The position numbers and the translations under genes were made by a program. 25,500 nucleotides of DNA from Diphasiastrum complanatum (taxonomy: Eukaryota; Streptophyta; Lycopodiopsida; Lycopodiales; Lycopodiaceae), in assembly GCA_029204225.1 (NCBI GenBank), contig CM055108.1, positions 19,255,779 through 19,281,278 on the forward strand, read 5' to 3'. Positions within the stretch are counted from its first letter, which is position 1. Each line of letters begins with the position of its first letter. The notes beneath the pieces were generated by a model. That model saw only the letters and a list, made by a program, of their open reading frames with translations. It made no database searches and was not told the origin of the DNA. Positions 9,459 to 19,418 of the stretch are shown one piece after another.

Positions 9459-11950
9459 ATGGGTTCAATTGGAGCCTATCTTCTTGAGGCTAGTGAAAGG
9501 CTAAATTCTAATAATTATTCAACTTGGAAAGTAAGAATGGAGTCACTACTTGTGCTCCAAGATATGTTTGATCTTGTCATAGGAGAGGAAGAAGAACCTC
9601 AAGGAGGACAAGATCAAGTGAGGTACAAAAAGAGAGCTAGACTAGCATTGCATTGTTTGAAAATGAATGTTAGTATGAACTTCTAAAGGAAGTAGCATCT
9701 TGTACCTCGGCCAAGGAGGCATGGAACTACCTCAAAGAGACTTATGAATCCAAAAATACCTCTAGAGTGCTTATGATTAGAAACAAAGTTCTTCAAAGCA
9801 TTAGAGGGAGTGATGAGAGTGCTCAAGAATATGTCTTGAGAATAAAATCTCTCAACAAAGGACTTTCCATCATTAGTGAGGGTATTCATGATGATGAACT
9901 TGTTCAAATCATTTTGAATAGTCTTGGAGAGGACTAGTTCTCCAATCTTGTACAAAGCTTTGCTATTCAAAATGCACTACCTTCCATTGACAAGCTCCAT
10001 AGTGTGCTTGTGGCCGAGGAGAGTAGGATCCTTCATGTCAAGCAAAGGATTGGATCCTTACAGTTGCATGATGGTGATGAGAAGGCCAACTTCTCAAGCA
10101 AGGTAAAGGCAAAGTCAAAGAAGAAGATCCAACACAAGGAGACCAAGAATGATGATCAACCATCTAGCTCCAAAGGTGGAAAGAAGAACAAAGCCAAACT
10201 CAAGTGCTTCTTTTGTGGAAAAAAAAGGCACTTTGCATCCGAGTGTTTCAAGAAGAAGAATGCACAAGGAGAGAGCAAGCAAGGCAACCTCACTCTTGAG
10301 GAAGGTGAGGATGAAGTGGATTCATCCTTGATGGCTTCTACATCAATATCAAAAAGCTACTCCAATGACACATGGTGGATTGACAGTGGGGCTAGTTCCC
10401 ACATGACATTCCAAAAGGATTGTTTCTCAACTCTTGTACCTTTTGTAGGTTGTAAAAAGTCTATTCAGAATTTGTTAAGTGTAGGACAATTGATGGATGA
10501 TGGCTTAGATGTCCATTTTAAGCAAGGTGTTTGCTCCATAATGATGAATAATACTTGCATTGTAAAGGGATTGAAGCAAGGAAGACTTTTTAAGCTTGAT
10601 CCTAATGTTTTTCTTGGAAGTGTGAACATAGTGAAGGAGGAGCTCAACCAAGTGGAGCTTTGGCATAAGAGGTTGGGCCACCCCAACTTCAAATCTATGG
10701 AGATGCTATGCACCAAGGATTTTGCTCTCGGCCTTCCAAAGACACTCTCAAGGTGTGGAAAAAGTTGTGAAGCTTGTAGCCTCTCAAAGGCACACAAGCT
10801 ACCTTTTGATATCTCTTCCACTAGATCTACAAAAGCATTAGATCTTATTCATAGTGATGTGCACTCTTTTTCTCAAAAATCTAATGGGGGTGCATCTATG
10901 TATGTATCTTTTATTGATGATTACTCTAGATACACTTGGATTAAACTTTTGGATTCCAAAAGTAAAGTGTTTGAAGCTTTTGTTAAGTTCAAAACTCTAG
11001 TTGAAAATCAATTTGATGCTAGAATTAAAGTATTGAGAAGTGATAATGGTGGAGAGTATATCTCCACCAAGATGATAGAGTTTTGTAAATCCAATGGCAT
11101 TAAGAGAGAACTTACATGTACTTATAGTCCTTAACAAAATGGTATAGCCTTGAGTGTGCTAAGGCTTTAAGGATAGATGCATCTCTACCTAAGTTCTTTT
11201 GGGGAGAGACTATTATTTGTGCAACTTATTTGTGTAATAGATTGCCATGTAATCCCATTGGAGGCTGCTATGTTTTTCAAGCATTAGATACAAGAAAAAA
11301 GGATGATCCTACTTCTATAAAAGGGATCTTTGTTGGTTACACTGAAAATAGCAAGAGATATAGAGTCTATAATCCAATCACTAAGAAGATTTTAGTGAGT
11401 AGAGATGTTACTTTTGATGAACGTAACTACTACAAGTTGAATGTGAAAGCTTCTAATCCATCTTATGTCAAGGATCTTGTAAGGTTTGAGGAGGAGCCTA
11501 TATGTGATCAAGATCTTGAAGATCCATCTCAAGATCCGAGGACTCCAAGGAGATCTACAAGAAGGAAGGCCGAGCCCTCAAGGCTCACCTATGTTGACAA
11601 AGCTGAACAAAGAGAAGATCTACATTCACTTACCTCTTACACTTTTCTAACTTCTATGTTTGATGAGCCAAGTTGCTTTGAATAAGCTATGGATTCACAA
11701 GAATGGAGGGATGCCATGCAAAAAGAGTATGATGCTCTATGGAGAATCATACATGGAAGCTTGTGGATCTTCCTCAAGGAAGAAAGCCACTTGAGTGCAA
11801 ATGGATCTATAGATTGAAGTACAATCAAGATGGGAGTATCAACAAACACAAGGCAAGGCTAGTGGCAAAGGGGTTCTTGCAAACCAGGGGAGTAGATTTT
11901 GATAAAACTTTTGCTCCTGTTGCTAAGCTAGTTACCATAAGGTTGATTAT
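9459..11950 (+). pseudogene. C1 Copia gag-pol, broken and 3' truncated
   Basis: Order is gag, protease, integrase, RT, which defines Copia. Gag starts at ATG 9459 (MGSIGAYLLEASERL) and frameshifts near 9680; a stop follows near 9937 (ED*FSN). The zinc knuckle at 10205-10246 is a perfect CX2CX4HX4C. Protease has DSGASSHM with Asp at 10382-10384. The pre-integrase block is LWHKRLGHPN. Integrase shows its first two acidic residues (HSDV, Asp 10856; RSDNGGEY, Asp 11042), then a stop and a deletion right where the catalytic Glu of NGVAERKN should be (about 11134-11160). The integrase C-terminus and linker (GIFVGY, RRSTRRKAEP) run to 11685, with a stop and frameshift before RT. RT opens with WKLVDLPQGRKP and KARLVAKGF and ends at TIRLI near 11950. 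The remaining RT, RNase H and 3' LTR are absent. Confidence 0.93.
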
Positions 11951-11990
11951 GTATTTTCTCATCTCTTTCTTCTCTGCATCAGTTGTCGGG
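11951..11990. other. Unassigned junction between C1 and C2
   Basis: Forty bases, pyrimidine-rich, that match neither continuing RT nor an LTR. They mark where C1 was broken, by insertion or deletion. Confidence 0.4.
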
Positions 11991-12637
11991 TGTGAAAGAT
12001 TCAACTAGTTTCATCATATTTTGTTATATTTCCATATTTGGCATATTGAGACCAAAACTTGTTTTAGACTTAGAGATTGACTTTTCAAAGTTCATTAGTC
12101 TAAATGTCATTTGAATAAACATTTTTTGAAAGTGTGGGAAAGTTAGAATGCCAATTTGAGTAGATTCAAATTTGGATAGTTGGGTACATTGAATTTAGAC
12201 CCAAAAATAGTAGGGTTAGCATGTTGGTGGGAAAGCCAAGTGGCCAAATAGGGTTTGGACCTGTTATAAAAGGATGTAATTCATAGAGAGAGCTATCTTC
12301 TCTCTTATCTATCTCATTTCATGCTTATACATGGTCCTCTTGGATTCTACTATCCATTGATGCACTATCTTGGTGATTGCTTGCAATTCTATGTGTAGAA
12401 TGATCATTAATTGTTAATTTTGGATCCACATGTGTGAAATACAGTAGCTTGCTGATTTTGTACAGAAAACAACAGTACTTTACCCATTTCATTCAAGTTT
12501 GATCAAGTTCTATTAGTGTTTGCATCTCATTTTGTGTGTAGATGCTGATTTTTCTACATTGGTGAGATTGGTTGTATTTCTCTTTCTAACGAAAGATTAT
12601 TTAAGTGGATTGGATCTTAAGGATCTGAAATCCTTCA
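11991..12637 (+). repeat. 5' LTR of Copia-like element C2
   Basis: Begins TGTGAAAGATT and ends GAAATCCTTCA, giving a short inverted terminal match (TGAARGATT). A TATAAAAG box lies at 12265-12272 and the word GGATCCACATGTGTGA at 12422-12437 is shared with the C1 LTR. A PBS-like site follows two bases later, so this is the 5' LTR of a + strand element. Its partner LTR is not in the window. Confidence 0.7.
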
Positions 12638-12639
12638 CG

Positions 12640-12651
12640 TGGTATCAAAGC
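12640..12651 (+). other. C2 primer-binding site
   Basis: TGGTATCAAAGC, one base off the standard initiator tRNA-Met complement, two bases after the LTR end. Confidence 0.75.
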
Positions 12652-12665
12652 TTGTGTTTCAGGTT

Positions 12666-13010
12666 ATGAAGGAAGAAATTAGATCTATCAATGATTTGGT
12701 GAAGATATCAAGTCTAGAGCATGCTAGAGAGGATTCTACACCAGAATCAAGTTTTTTGCTTATGTCCTCGTCGACGATTGAAACGCATTCGAAGGCGAAG
12801 GCCAAGTGTTCGACGACTGAAGGACATTCGAAGATGAAGGTTGAATGTTCGAGGACTGCAGTAGCTCAAAGGCAAATCCCCAATAAGACTTGCAGCCGAA
12901 CAACTCCCGAAAGACCAAAAGGCGATGGATCTTCATGCTTCAAGTACGAAGGAAATCAAGAAAGTACCAGGGGGATGTCCTCCCTCTACGTACAATCTAG
13001 ATATCATTAG
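12666..13010 (+). pseudogene. C2 gag-like ORF, 114 residues, function unassigned
   Basis: Starts at ATG 12666 (MKEEIRSINDLVKISS), 14 bases past the PBS, and ends at 13008-13010. It is lysine- and serine-rich. It contains a 13-residue tandem repeat (TIETHSKAKAKCS, then TTEGHSKMKVECS) encoded by a 39-bp DNA repeat at 12774-12851. I see no zinc knuckle or protease. The position right after the PBS suggests a truncated gag of C2, but the sequence itself is not recognisably gag. Confidence 0.45.
12774..12851 (+). repeat. 39-bp tandem repeat, two copies
   Basis: Units at 12774-12812 and 12813-12851 both start ACGAYTGAA, contain CATTCGAAG and end TGTTCG. The repeat keeps reading frame and is GC-richer than its surroundings because of TCGA and TTCG words. 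Confidence 0.8.
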
Positions 13011-13503
13011 AACAATCTCAATCAACCATTCTTGTGATCAGAACATCAAATATTGAACATCATAATGAACGTCAAGTAGAACATTAAGTTGGATTGTCAA
13101 TTGCTTGAGTGTCAAGCTGATCTAAGCATAGTGTTGTCAAGCCGACGTCCAAGAAGTCCGCTAGTAAGTGAGATGATCTAATATCATTCGAGAGAAGCAT
13201 AGTATCTCTCATGCCGACGTGCTGGGTGTGTTTATCACATAGTGCCAAAGAAAATAGTTCATTGATAATACAATAGATTTTATGCAGATGGTTTTCTTAT
13301 CTTGAATGATATCGAATGATTTCATGTCTGATTGTTGTTTGTTCGTGTTCAACCATTTATTCTTTATTCCGCACACTGGTTCGTCTTGTTGAATGCTTAA
13401 ATGAATTATAAAGTAGGTCAGCAGTGTTTGTCTACACTCTGGAGGATTGTAGATATTATCTAGAAGGTAGTAGCCATCAGGCAGAATCGAATTCCATCTG
13501 GGT
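13011..13503. other. Unassigned sequence between C2 gag-like ORF and RT fragment
   Basis: No domain was recognised on either strand. The CCGACGT word occurs twice (13142 and 13213). The minus frame 13209-13562 has no family and probably arises by chance. Confidence 0.4.
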
Positions 13504-14040
13504 TTGGTTATCAATAGTGATATCAGAGAATTATTTGTTATGTTCGAATTTTCTCCCAACAAAGGTTACGTCCTTCAAGACCGAGAACATAAGGTATGTA
13601 AGTTGCAAAGAGCTCTCTATGGGCTAAAGCAAGCTTCAAGGGCATGGTTCGATAGAATCAATCCATTCTTCCTAACTTTGCTGACTCTAATGTTTATCTC
13701 AAATATAGAGGCTCAATCTATGTCATAATAGCTCTATATGTTGATGACTCTTTGATCATCAACAATTCTAATCAGTTGTTTCATGAGACAAAGTCACTTT
13801 TGTCGAAGGAATTCGAAATGACCGATTCAGGCCCTGTGCACTACCTTCAGGAAATTCAGATAACTAGAGATAAGTATCATGATACGTCAAGAAAGGTATC
13901 TAACCAGTGTACTCTATAGGTATGGCATGAAAAATTGCAAGTCAATAGACTCGCCTATGGACCCAAGATTCAAACTGTCAAAGGATATGTGCCCGATGTG
14001 AAGGATTTCATATCCTTACCCTTCGAGTGTCTTTTAGCTA
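13504..14040 (+). pseudogene. Copia reverse transcriptase fragment (palm region), + strand
   Basis: HKVCKLQRALYGLKQASRAW (about 13590-13650) is the highly conserved Copia RT block. After a frameshift the catalytic YVDD is at 13737-13748, followed by DSGPVHYL (DLGxxxYFLG block), YGMKNCKSIDSPMD and KLSKDMCP. Stops and frameshifts interrupt it. It lacks the N-terminal RT half and RNase H. It may be the remaining pol of C2 after an internal deletion. It is not simply the missing half of C3, because both fragments contain their own, different version of the FLN-x-xI segment. Confidence 0.85.
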
Positions 14041-15560
14041 AAACCATTAAGTGGTGGTTATGAACTAGGATGGTCTTCGCCTGTGGGCAGCTAGCTCCCT
14101 TGTATCTCTGTAGGCTCGAATTCAAAAGCTAGCAAAGCTTTGTGGCTTGAAACATTTTGTTTCTTCAACCTTCAGGTTGATAGATTTAGATGTTTTTTTG
14201 TATATATCTGTTTAGAAAAGTTGTCTAAACATCCATCTGGTGAACTTCCAAATCTTTGGCAGTTGTAATAACGAATAAAGATTGAATCGATTGAAGTTTT
14301 ATGACTAGACTGTACGTCTTAGTGTAGTAAATCCCATAGGTTTTTTTGTATCCTTTGACGACTAGTCGAGCTTTTTATTTGCCTGTCAGAACCATCTGGA
14401 TTGAGCTTCAACTTGAAGATCCACTTAGTGTCGATGATCTTTGCATCAAGAGGAGCTTTGACAAGATGTCAGGTCTTGTTCTTCATCAATGATTTGTACT
14501 CAACATGCATGGCAAAATGCCAGTTGTCTGCATTTGGACTCGACAATGCTTTTGCTACAGGTTCATTGTTGCTGATGAATGCCAGAGGGGTAAAACGATC
14601 AGGTGCTTGTCGATGTCGAACAGATCTTCGAACAATAGTCGATTGCTGAGATGATAATCCTCCTTGCTGTGCGACATAAGTATTTTTGATGTTTATCAGG
14701 ATAGTCATAGGTCGAGTCCTTTCGATGGTGATGGGAGTTGTTGGAACAAACTCTTGCATTGGTTGCTTCTACTTGAAGTCCAAGAATCTGCCTTCCAAGA
14801 AGATGACATCTTGACTAACTGAGATACGGCTTGACTCGACATTGTAGATTTGATAGGCTTTGTGTGATGTTGAGTATCCAATAAAGATACTCCTGTAGCC
14901 GACAAGGTCAAGCTTCTTTCTCATATCAGAGGGAATCTGTACATAACAAAGACAACCACACTCGAAGGTGCCTTAGACTTGATGCTACATTGAGTAATGT
15001 TCAGTTCTTTCCTTTGGCTACTCCATTCTGCTGTAGTGTGTAGCTGGTGGTGAGAACTGATGATGAATGTCGAATGATGCTATATGGTTGGACATTTCGT
15101 CTAACAAGAACTCTCCACCACTGTCTGTACACAGGGTCTTGAGTCGTTGACCATCTTGTGTCTCAACAAACTGTTTGAAATCTTTGAAATAGTTGAATGC
15201 CTCAGATTTGTTCTTAATGAACATAATGCTGGTAAATCTCGAATAGTCATCGATAAAAGTGATAAAATATAGTGCTGAACCCAGAGAGGGAGTACTCATA
15301 GGGCCACACAAATCACTATGTGTCAATTCTAGAATGGACTTAGCTCTAGTGGCTTATCCCTTTGGGAATTTTGATCTAGGATGTCTGCCTAGTAGGCACA
15401 TCTCACAGACATGTTGAATGTCAGTGGAGACAACATTAAATTTTAAATCCTTGACCATACTATTATGATGCATATACAAGATTGATCTCATGTTAAAGTG
15501 TCCTAATCTTTGATGCCATAATTGGGCATTTGAAATAGTCACATTAGTAGAAAGTGCAAA
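14041..15560 (-). pseudogene. C3 Copia pol: pre-integrase, integrase and N-terminal RT, decayed
   Basis: Read leftwards from 15560. The pre-integrase domain is LWHQRLGHFNMRSI, then CEMCLLGRHPRSKF. Integrase has THSDLCGPM, FIDDYSRFTS and CTDSGGEF. After a frameshift comes QQNGVAKGKN, where the catalytic Glu of the family ERKN is Lys (codon 15015-15013). The integrase C-terminus shows RRKKLDLV-type and FIGYSTSHKAYQIYN segments. Then come the linker (RRSVRHRQAPDRFTP), RT start (EYKSLM, KWIFKLKLNPDG) and VHQMDV near 14248-14229. Similarity fades below about 14165. The RT palm, RNase H and 3' LTR are missing. The reading continues gag-protease at 22080-20866 across inserted element C4. Confidence 0.9.
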
Positions 15561-15565
15561 TTCAT
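15561..15565 (+). repeat. Target-site duplication of C4, left copy
   Basis: TTCAT immediately before the C4 5' LTR, matching 20861-20865 exactly. Five bases is the standard length for LTR retrotransposons. Confidence 0.95.
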
Positions 15566-16396
15566 TGTGAAAAATGCAAAAATAAGCTTGATAGAGGCCC
15601 AAAAATCTTGTATATAGATAAACACACATGTGTGGAGCCTGTTACCACGTGTGAAACTAGTGTACTTGTCATTACCATAATCATATAGGATGTACATATG
15701 ATTTAATTCAAGTTCTAGTGGCTAAAAAGGCCAAAAACTAGTTTTTTAGACATATGACACATGGCATCAATCTATTGATTGCATGAGCCACATCCTTTGG
15801 TTAGGTGTCATATCACATGTGTAGAGGACAGCTCACATGTGTGGAATAAGCTGAAGTAGGCAAATTTTGACTTCTAGAAGATTTCCAAGTAGATCTCCAT
15901 ATAGAAGGAAAATGGACCAAAAGTGCTCAAAATAGAAGGTTTTGTCCAAGTGTCAGTTTTGCATGATGAATCATCATATGAAAAAGCACCTTCACACATA
16001 TGGGATCAAAGGGATGATCAGTACCACGAGCTCCCACTTATTGTATATATAGAGCCACATTTGGCCATAATCAATGTGAGACACCAATCTTGGTTTTGAA
16101 GCAATTTTGAGTGATTCTCTCCATTTGTCTACATTTGTTTTGATTGTTTTGAGGTTCTATCAATGTTTACTTGATTTTCAGGTTGGAGTCCGTACTCAGA
16201 CAGTGTTTCACACGTGTGAAACCAAAAAGTACACTTACCTTCAATTAATGATTGTTCTTGTTAGGATTTTGTGTCTAGAATTGATCTAGATTGATCTTAA
16301 TCTGAAGTAGATTGATAGATCAAGTAATCTGACAACCAATCCCTCTTGAGGATTAGATTAGGATCCACTCTTGGTCCTTTTTGTACTTTTTGCACA
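15566..16396 (+). repeat. C4 5' LTR (831 bp)
   Basis: TGTGAAAAATG to TTTTTGCACA. U3 carries two pairs of palindromes: CACACATGTGTG (15623-15634) with CACGTG (15646-15651), and CACATGTG (15814-15821) with CACATGTG (15834-15841). The centres in each pair are exactly 20 bp apart. A TATA box TATATATA is at 16044-16051, so the transcript probably starts near 16075-16085. U5 has a 16-bp perfect palindrome at 16206-16221. Confidence 0.95.
16044..16051 (+). promoter_or_regulatory. C4 5' LTR TATA box
   Basis: TATATATA in the LTR, conserved in the 3' copy (20507-20514). It probably drives the element transcript. Confidence 0.65.
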
Positions 16397-16409
16397 TGGT
16401 ATCAGAGCC
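16397..16409 (+). other. C4 primer-binding site
   Basis: TGGTATCAGAGCC directly abuts the LTR; it is identical to the C1 site and complementary to initiator tRNA-Met. Confidence 0.95.
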
Positions 16410-18000
16410 TAGTACAAGAGTCTTTGTTGAAATTGATAGGGTTAATCCAAATCAAAGCCAAAATTAGCAGTTTTTTGGAAACTAGTCAAATTTTGTGTAG
16501 CGAGTTGGATTTGATAGCTATCCTCAAAATTTTTGGTCCAGATCTTGTTGTGGGCTGTAGGAACTCTTTTCACACGTGTGAGGCCGTACAGCTCCGGTTT
16601 TGACTGAAAAATTTCAAAAATTTGTAGAATTTGACTCACATACCCAATTTGAGTGATTTTTGGTGCAAAATCAAGCATTTTCTATAGTAAATCTAATCCC
16701 TTGATTAGTTCTTGGATAAGATCAGCCAAGAAATTAAATTTGAAACTTGAATTAGGTGCATTAATTGATTATCTCTGATTTTTTGAGTGCATGTTGAAGT
16801 TGAGAGATTTTGCTAAAAATCATAGATTAAGGAGTGATATGCAAGGTGAGAGGTTGAAATCCATTGTACCATCACTCTAGATTTGTTCAAGAGTGATAGG
16901 GTCAAGTTTAGAAGCATAAATTTGCTAGAAAACATCCTTGGATCTGTCCTCCAAGTGAAACCTTTGAGAGTTTCTAGTGCATATAGAGCATCTATGCAAA
17001 TTTTTTGTAGAATTTGACATAGATTAGCTTAAATTGAGAGTTCTAGAAAAGAGATTGAGATCCAAGTCACATTGTTCAACCCTACTCAAGCTGTTTGAGT
17101 GATTGTAAGGTTTGAAAAGAGTCATTAATGTGTCTATGACAAATGTGTAGAGAGAGATCCAATTTTCTAAGAGTTCCTTCCTTTGTAGAGGGCAAGATCT
17201 AGAAGCTCATTTTGTGTTGTTATTGGTGGAGAGTTTGTCTTCTCCTAGGTGATCAAATCTTTCTAAGTGGCATTAGATCTTTGAAGCACAGTATCTTAGT
17301 GAGAAAAATCACAACTTTTGATTTTGAATTTCATTCCAAGTCTCTAAAGGTAGAGTAATTGGTAAAATCCAATAGGGGTGATTGAATCAATTTATTGGGC
17401 AAAAATTGACATAGTATGTGTGAAGCTCAAATTAGTTCTATTCAACTTTCTTTGTGAGAGTGTGAGGGTCAATTTGAGATCCCATTGGATGTCTAGAATG
17501 AGGAGGAGTCCATATTTGAGTATTCATGCATGGTTGAGATCTTTGTGAATCTCTAGTTGTCTAATTTTTTAAGCTTTGTGAAAAATTGGTGGTATAGTTT
17601 GTTGTCAAATCAAATCGAATTCATTCTAAATCTCAAGTGTGAGATTATTTGGGTCAAGAGTGAGTCCAAAAGAAGTGATTAAGTTTGATTTTCAAGTGTT
17701 TGAAACAAAACCCATCTTTTGTTCAAGAATCTCAAGTGTTGAGAGAACTAGTCAAGTGAAAAGGAAAATCTAGGTGTCAAATCTTTTCATATCCATTTCA
17801 ACTTTCAAAAGAAAGAGTCATTGGTATTTGATGATTCCAATAGGATATTGGATCTGATTTCTTTTGTGATTTGATTCAAATATTGTGTGCTTTTGTCTTG
17901 TTGATCAAAGCAAAGTTTCCAAGTGACTAGTCATTAGTGTAAAGATTGGTTCTTAGGTTTGTGAGCTAGATCTTTTGTAGATCATTCTAGATTATTGAAG
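16410..18000 (+). other. C4 long untranslated leader
   Basis: About 1.6 kb with stops in all frames. It contains the palindrome TCACACGTGTGA (16570-16581), about 170 bases after the PBS, the same relative place as in C1. The rest is AT-rich with no domain seen. Such long leaders are usual in non-autonomous elements. Confidence 0.7.
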
Positions 18001-19170
18001 ATGTTCAAATCTAGTCTCTTGAAAGTCACAAATTACATTTGTGGAATCATATCACAGGTTTTTATTCACATGGCATCAATAGGTGGCATCCTATTGAAGG
18101 AAAGAAAGGATCCTAAGTGCAACCTTTGTGGCAAGGGAAGATATATTTTCTCAAGATGCTACAAAAAGAAGACCAATCCATCCAAGGAGAACCAAAGCAA
18201 GGGGGCCGAGGTGAAGGATGGAGCTTCAAGTTTAAAATGCAAATACAAGAAGGACAAGTCCAAGGAAAGGTGTTTCCTTTGTGGAAAGGTGAATGAGGCT
18301 TGGAGTCTCACAAGGACTTGCAAGATTTGTCTTCAAGAGTCCATCACAACACATGTCAAACCTTTTGAAATTTTTCATTTGAAAGTGCATTGTTTGGTTC
18401 AAGATGCAAAGATAGATGTCACTTTCATAAAGGTAACGTGGATTTATTTCATGTCCCTGGAAAGTATTTTGCTTGGAACTTTAGATAAGTTCAAAATCCA
18501 AGAGCAATCAATCAAGAATAAGGAGGAGCAATCACAAAATGAAAATAGTTTCATATATGCTCTCGTGTCAACTTATGAAGATCTATTTTGCATTGAACAG
18601 ATTTTTGTATCTCAAAGGTGGATTAAGGCAATACTAGTTGAGTGTGATGCCTTAAAAGATAGCAAAACATGTTTTCCTTGTAAACTTACATTAGATATGA
18701 AGTCAAGGAAATGGAAATGTCTTCATAATGTAGATTATTTTGGTTTCAATAAGATCATGAACGATGTGTTCATTCATAAAGATGAAAATTGTAAGTTTTC
18801 AATCTTAAAGGCAAGTTGTAAACTTCTTATGAGAATAAGTGAAGCATCCAAAGTGGACACTTATATCCATAAGCAAGTAGTTAGCCTTATTGAGATGGAA
18901 ATACCTTTTGATTTCAATATTGGAAAAATCATGTCAAGTTGTGGTGGTTTTTGGACTTATGTTTCTAGCATAAGTAATCTTGATAATCATAGGAAGTGCA
19001 TATTGAATGGTCATACTTGTTGTGATCATTATGAGACATGGAGGTCTCGGATTTCCATAAAAAAGGAGCACCATGAAGAGGATCTTAAGGAGTCATCTCA
19101 AGGTTCAAATGTGCCAAGGATTGAGGAGGAGAATCCTTCTCAAGGTTCAAGTGTGCCAAGGATTGAGTAG
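18001..19170 (+). CDS. C4 ORF1: gag-derived zinc-knuckle protein with unassigned middle
   Basis: The frame from ATG 18001 is 389 residues; a second start at 18070 gives MASIGGILL, which aligns with the C1 gag start MGSIGAYLL. Right after it comes CNLCGKGRYIFSRC, a zinc knuckle with the His replaced by Tyr. A second C-x2-C cluster (CFLCGK...CKIC) follows. So most of gag has been deleted and its start joined to the knuckle. Residues about 110-350 match no family I know; they include a module (18808-18903) repeated in ORF2. The end (SQGSNVPRIEEE, repeated once as SQGSSVPRIE) resembles a Copia integrase-RT linker; past the stop, PKRNSRNMVE at about 19195-19225 parallels C1 RRSTRRKAE. It could be expressed, but no enzymatic function is supported. 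Confidence 0.6.
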   Translation: MFKSSLLKVTNYICGIISQVFIHMASIGGILLKERKDPKCNLCGKGRYIFSRCYKKKTNPSKENQSKGAEVKDGASSLKCKYKKDKSKERCFLCGKVNEAWSLTRTCKICLQESITTHVKPFEIFHLKVHCLVQDAKIDVTFIKVTWIYFMSLESILLGTLDKFKIQEQSIKNKEEQSQNENSFIYALVSTYEDLFCIEQIFVSQRWIKAILVECDALKDSKTCFPCKLTLDMKSRKWKCLHNVDYFGFNKIMNDVFIHKDENCKFSILKASCKLLMRISEASKVDTYIHKQVVSLIEMEIPFDFNIGKIMSSCGGFWTYVSSISNLDNHRKCILNGHTCCDHYETWRSRISIKKEHHEEDLKESSQGSNVPRIEEENPSQGSSVPRIE

Positions 19171-19418
19171 GGGAGACCTTCTCAAATTGTGATTCCAAAA
19201 AGAAACTCAAGAAATATGGTTGAGTCCATGTGGCTCACATTTCAAGGGAAAGAGGAGCATATCTCATGTGGTATACATCACATACTTACTTCTCTTATGT
19301 CATTTGATAAATCACCATACTAGTTGAGTATGAAGTCTCTCTTGAGAACATAGATGATGTTCTTAAAAGGTTGAAATTGATTTTAAATCAATTAGAAAGC
19401 AAATGATTATTTCATCAA
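19171..19418 (+). other. C4 inter-ORF linker relic
   Basis: The frame of ORF1 continues past its stop as linker-like sequence. PKRNSRN, MWLTFQGKEE and LTSLMSFDKSP parallel C1 PRRSTRR, RLTYVDKAEQ and LTSMFDEPS. It ends at a stop near 19323. The RT that should follow is absent. Confidence 0.5.

Noticed and set aside
14401-14649. Plus-strand ORF
   Set aside because: Antisense to the C3 RT and linker, which give clear Copia motifs on the minus strand.
15623-15841. CRISPR-like or satellite array from repeated CACATGTG
   Set aside because: Only short palindromes recur; the intervening sequences are ordinary LTR, and both are repeated in the 3' LTR.
18001-19170. C4 ORF1 as a host zinc-finger gene
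   Set aside because: It sits inside a complete LTR element and shares its start, knuckle and linker with C1 gag-pol.
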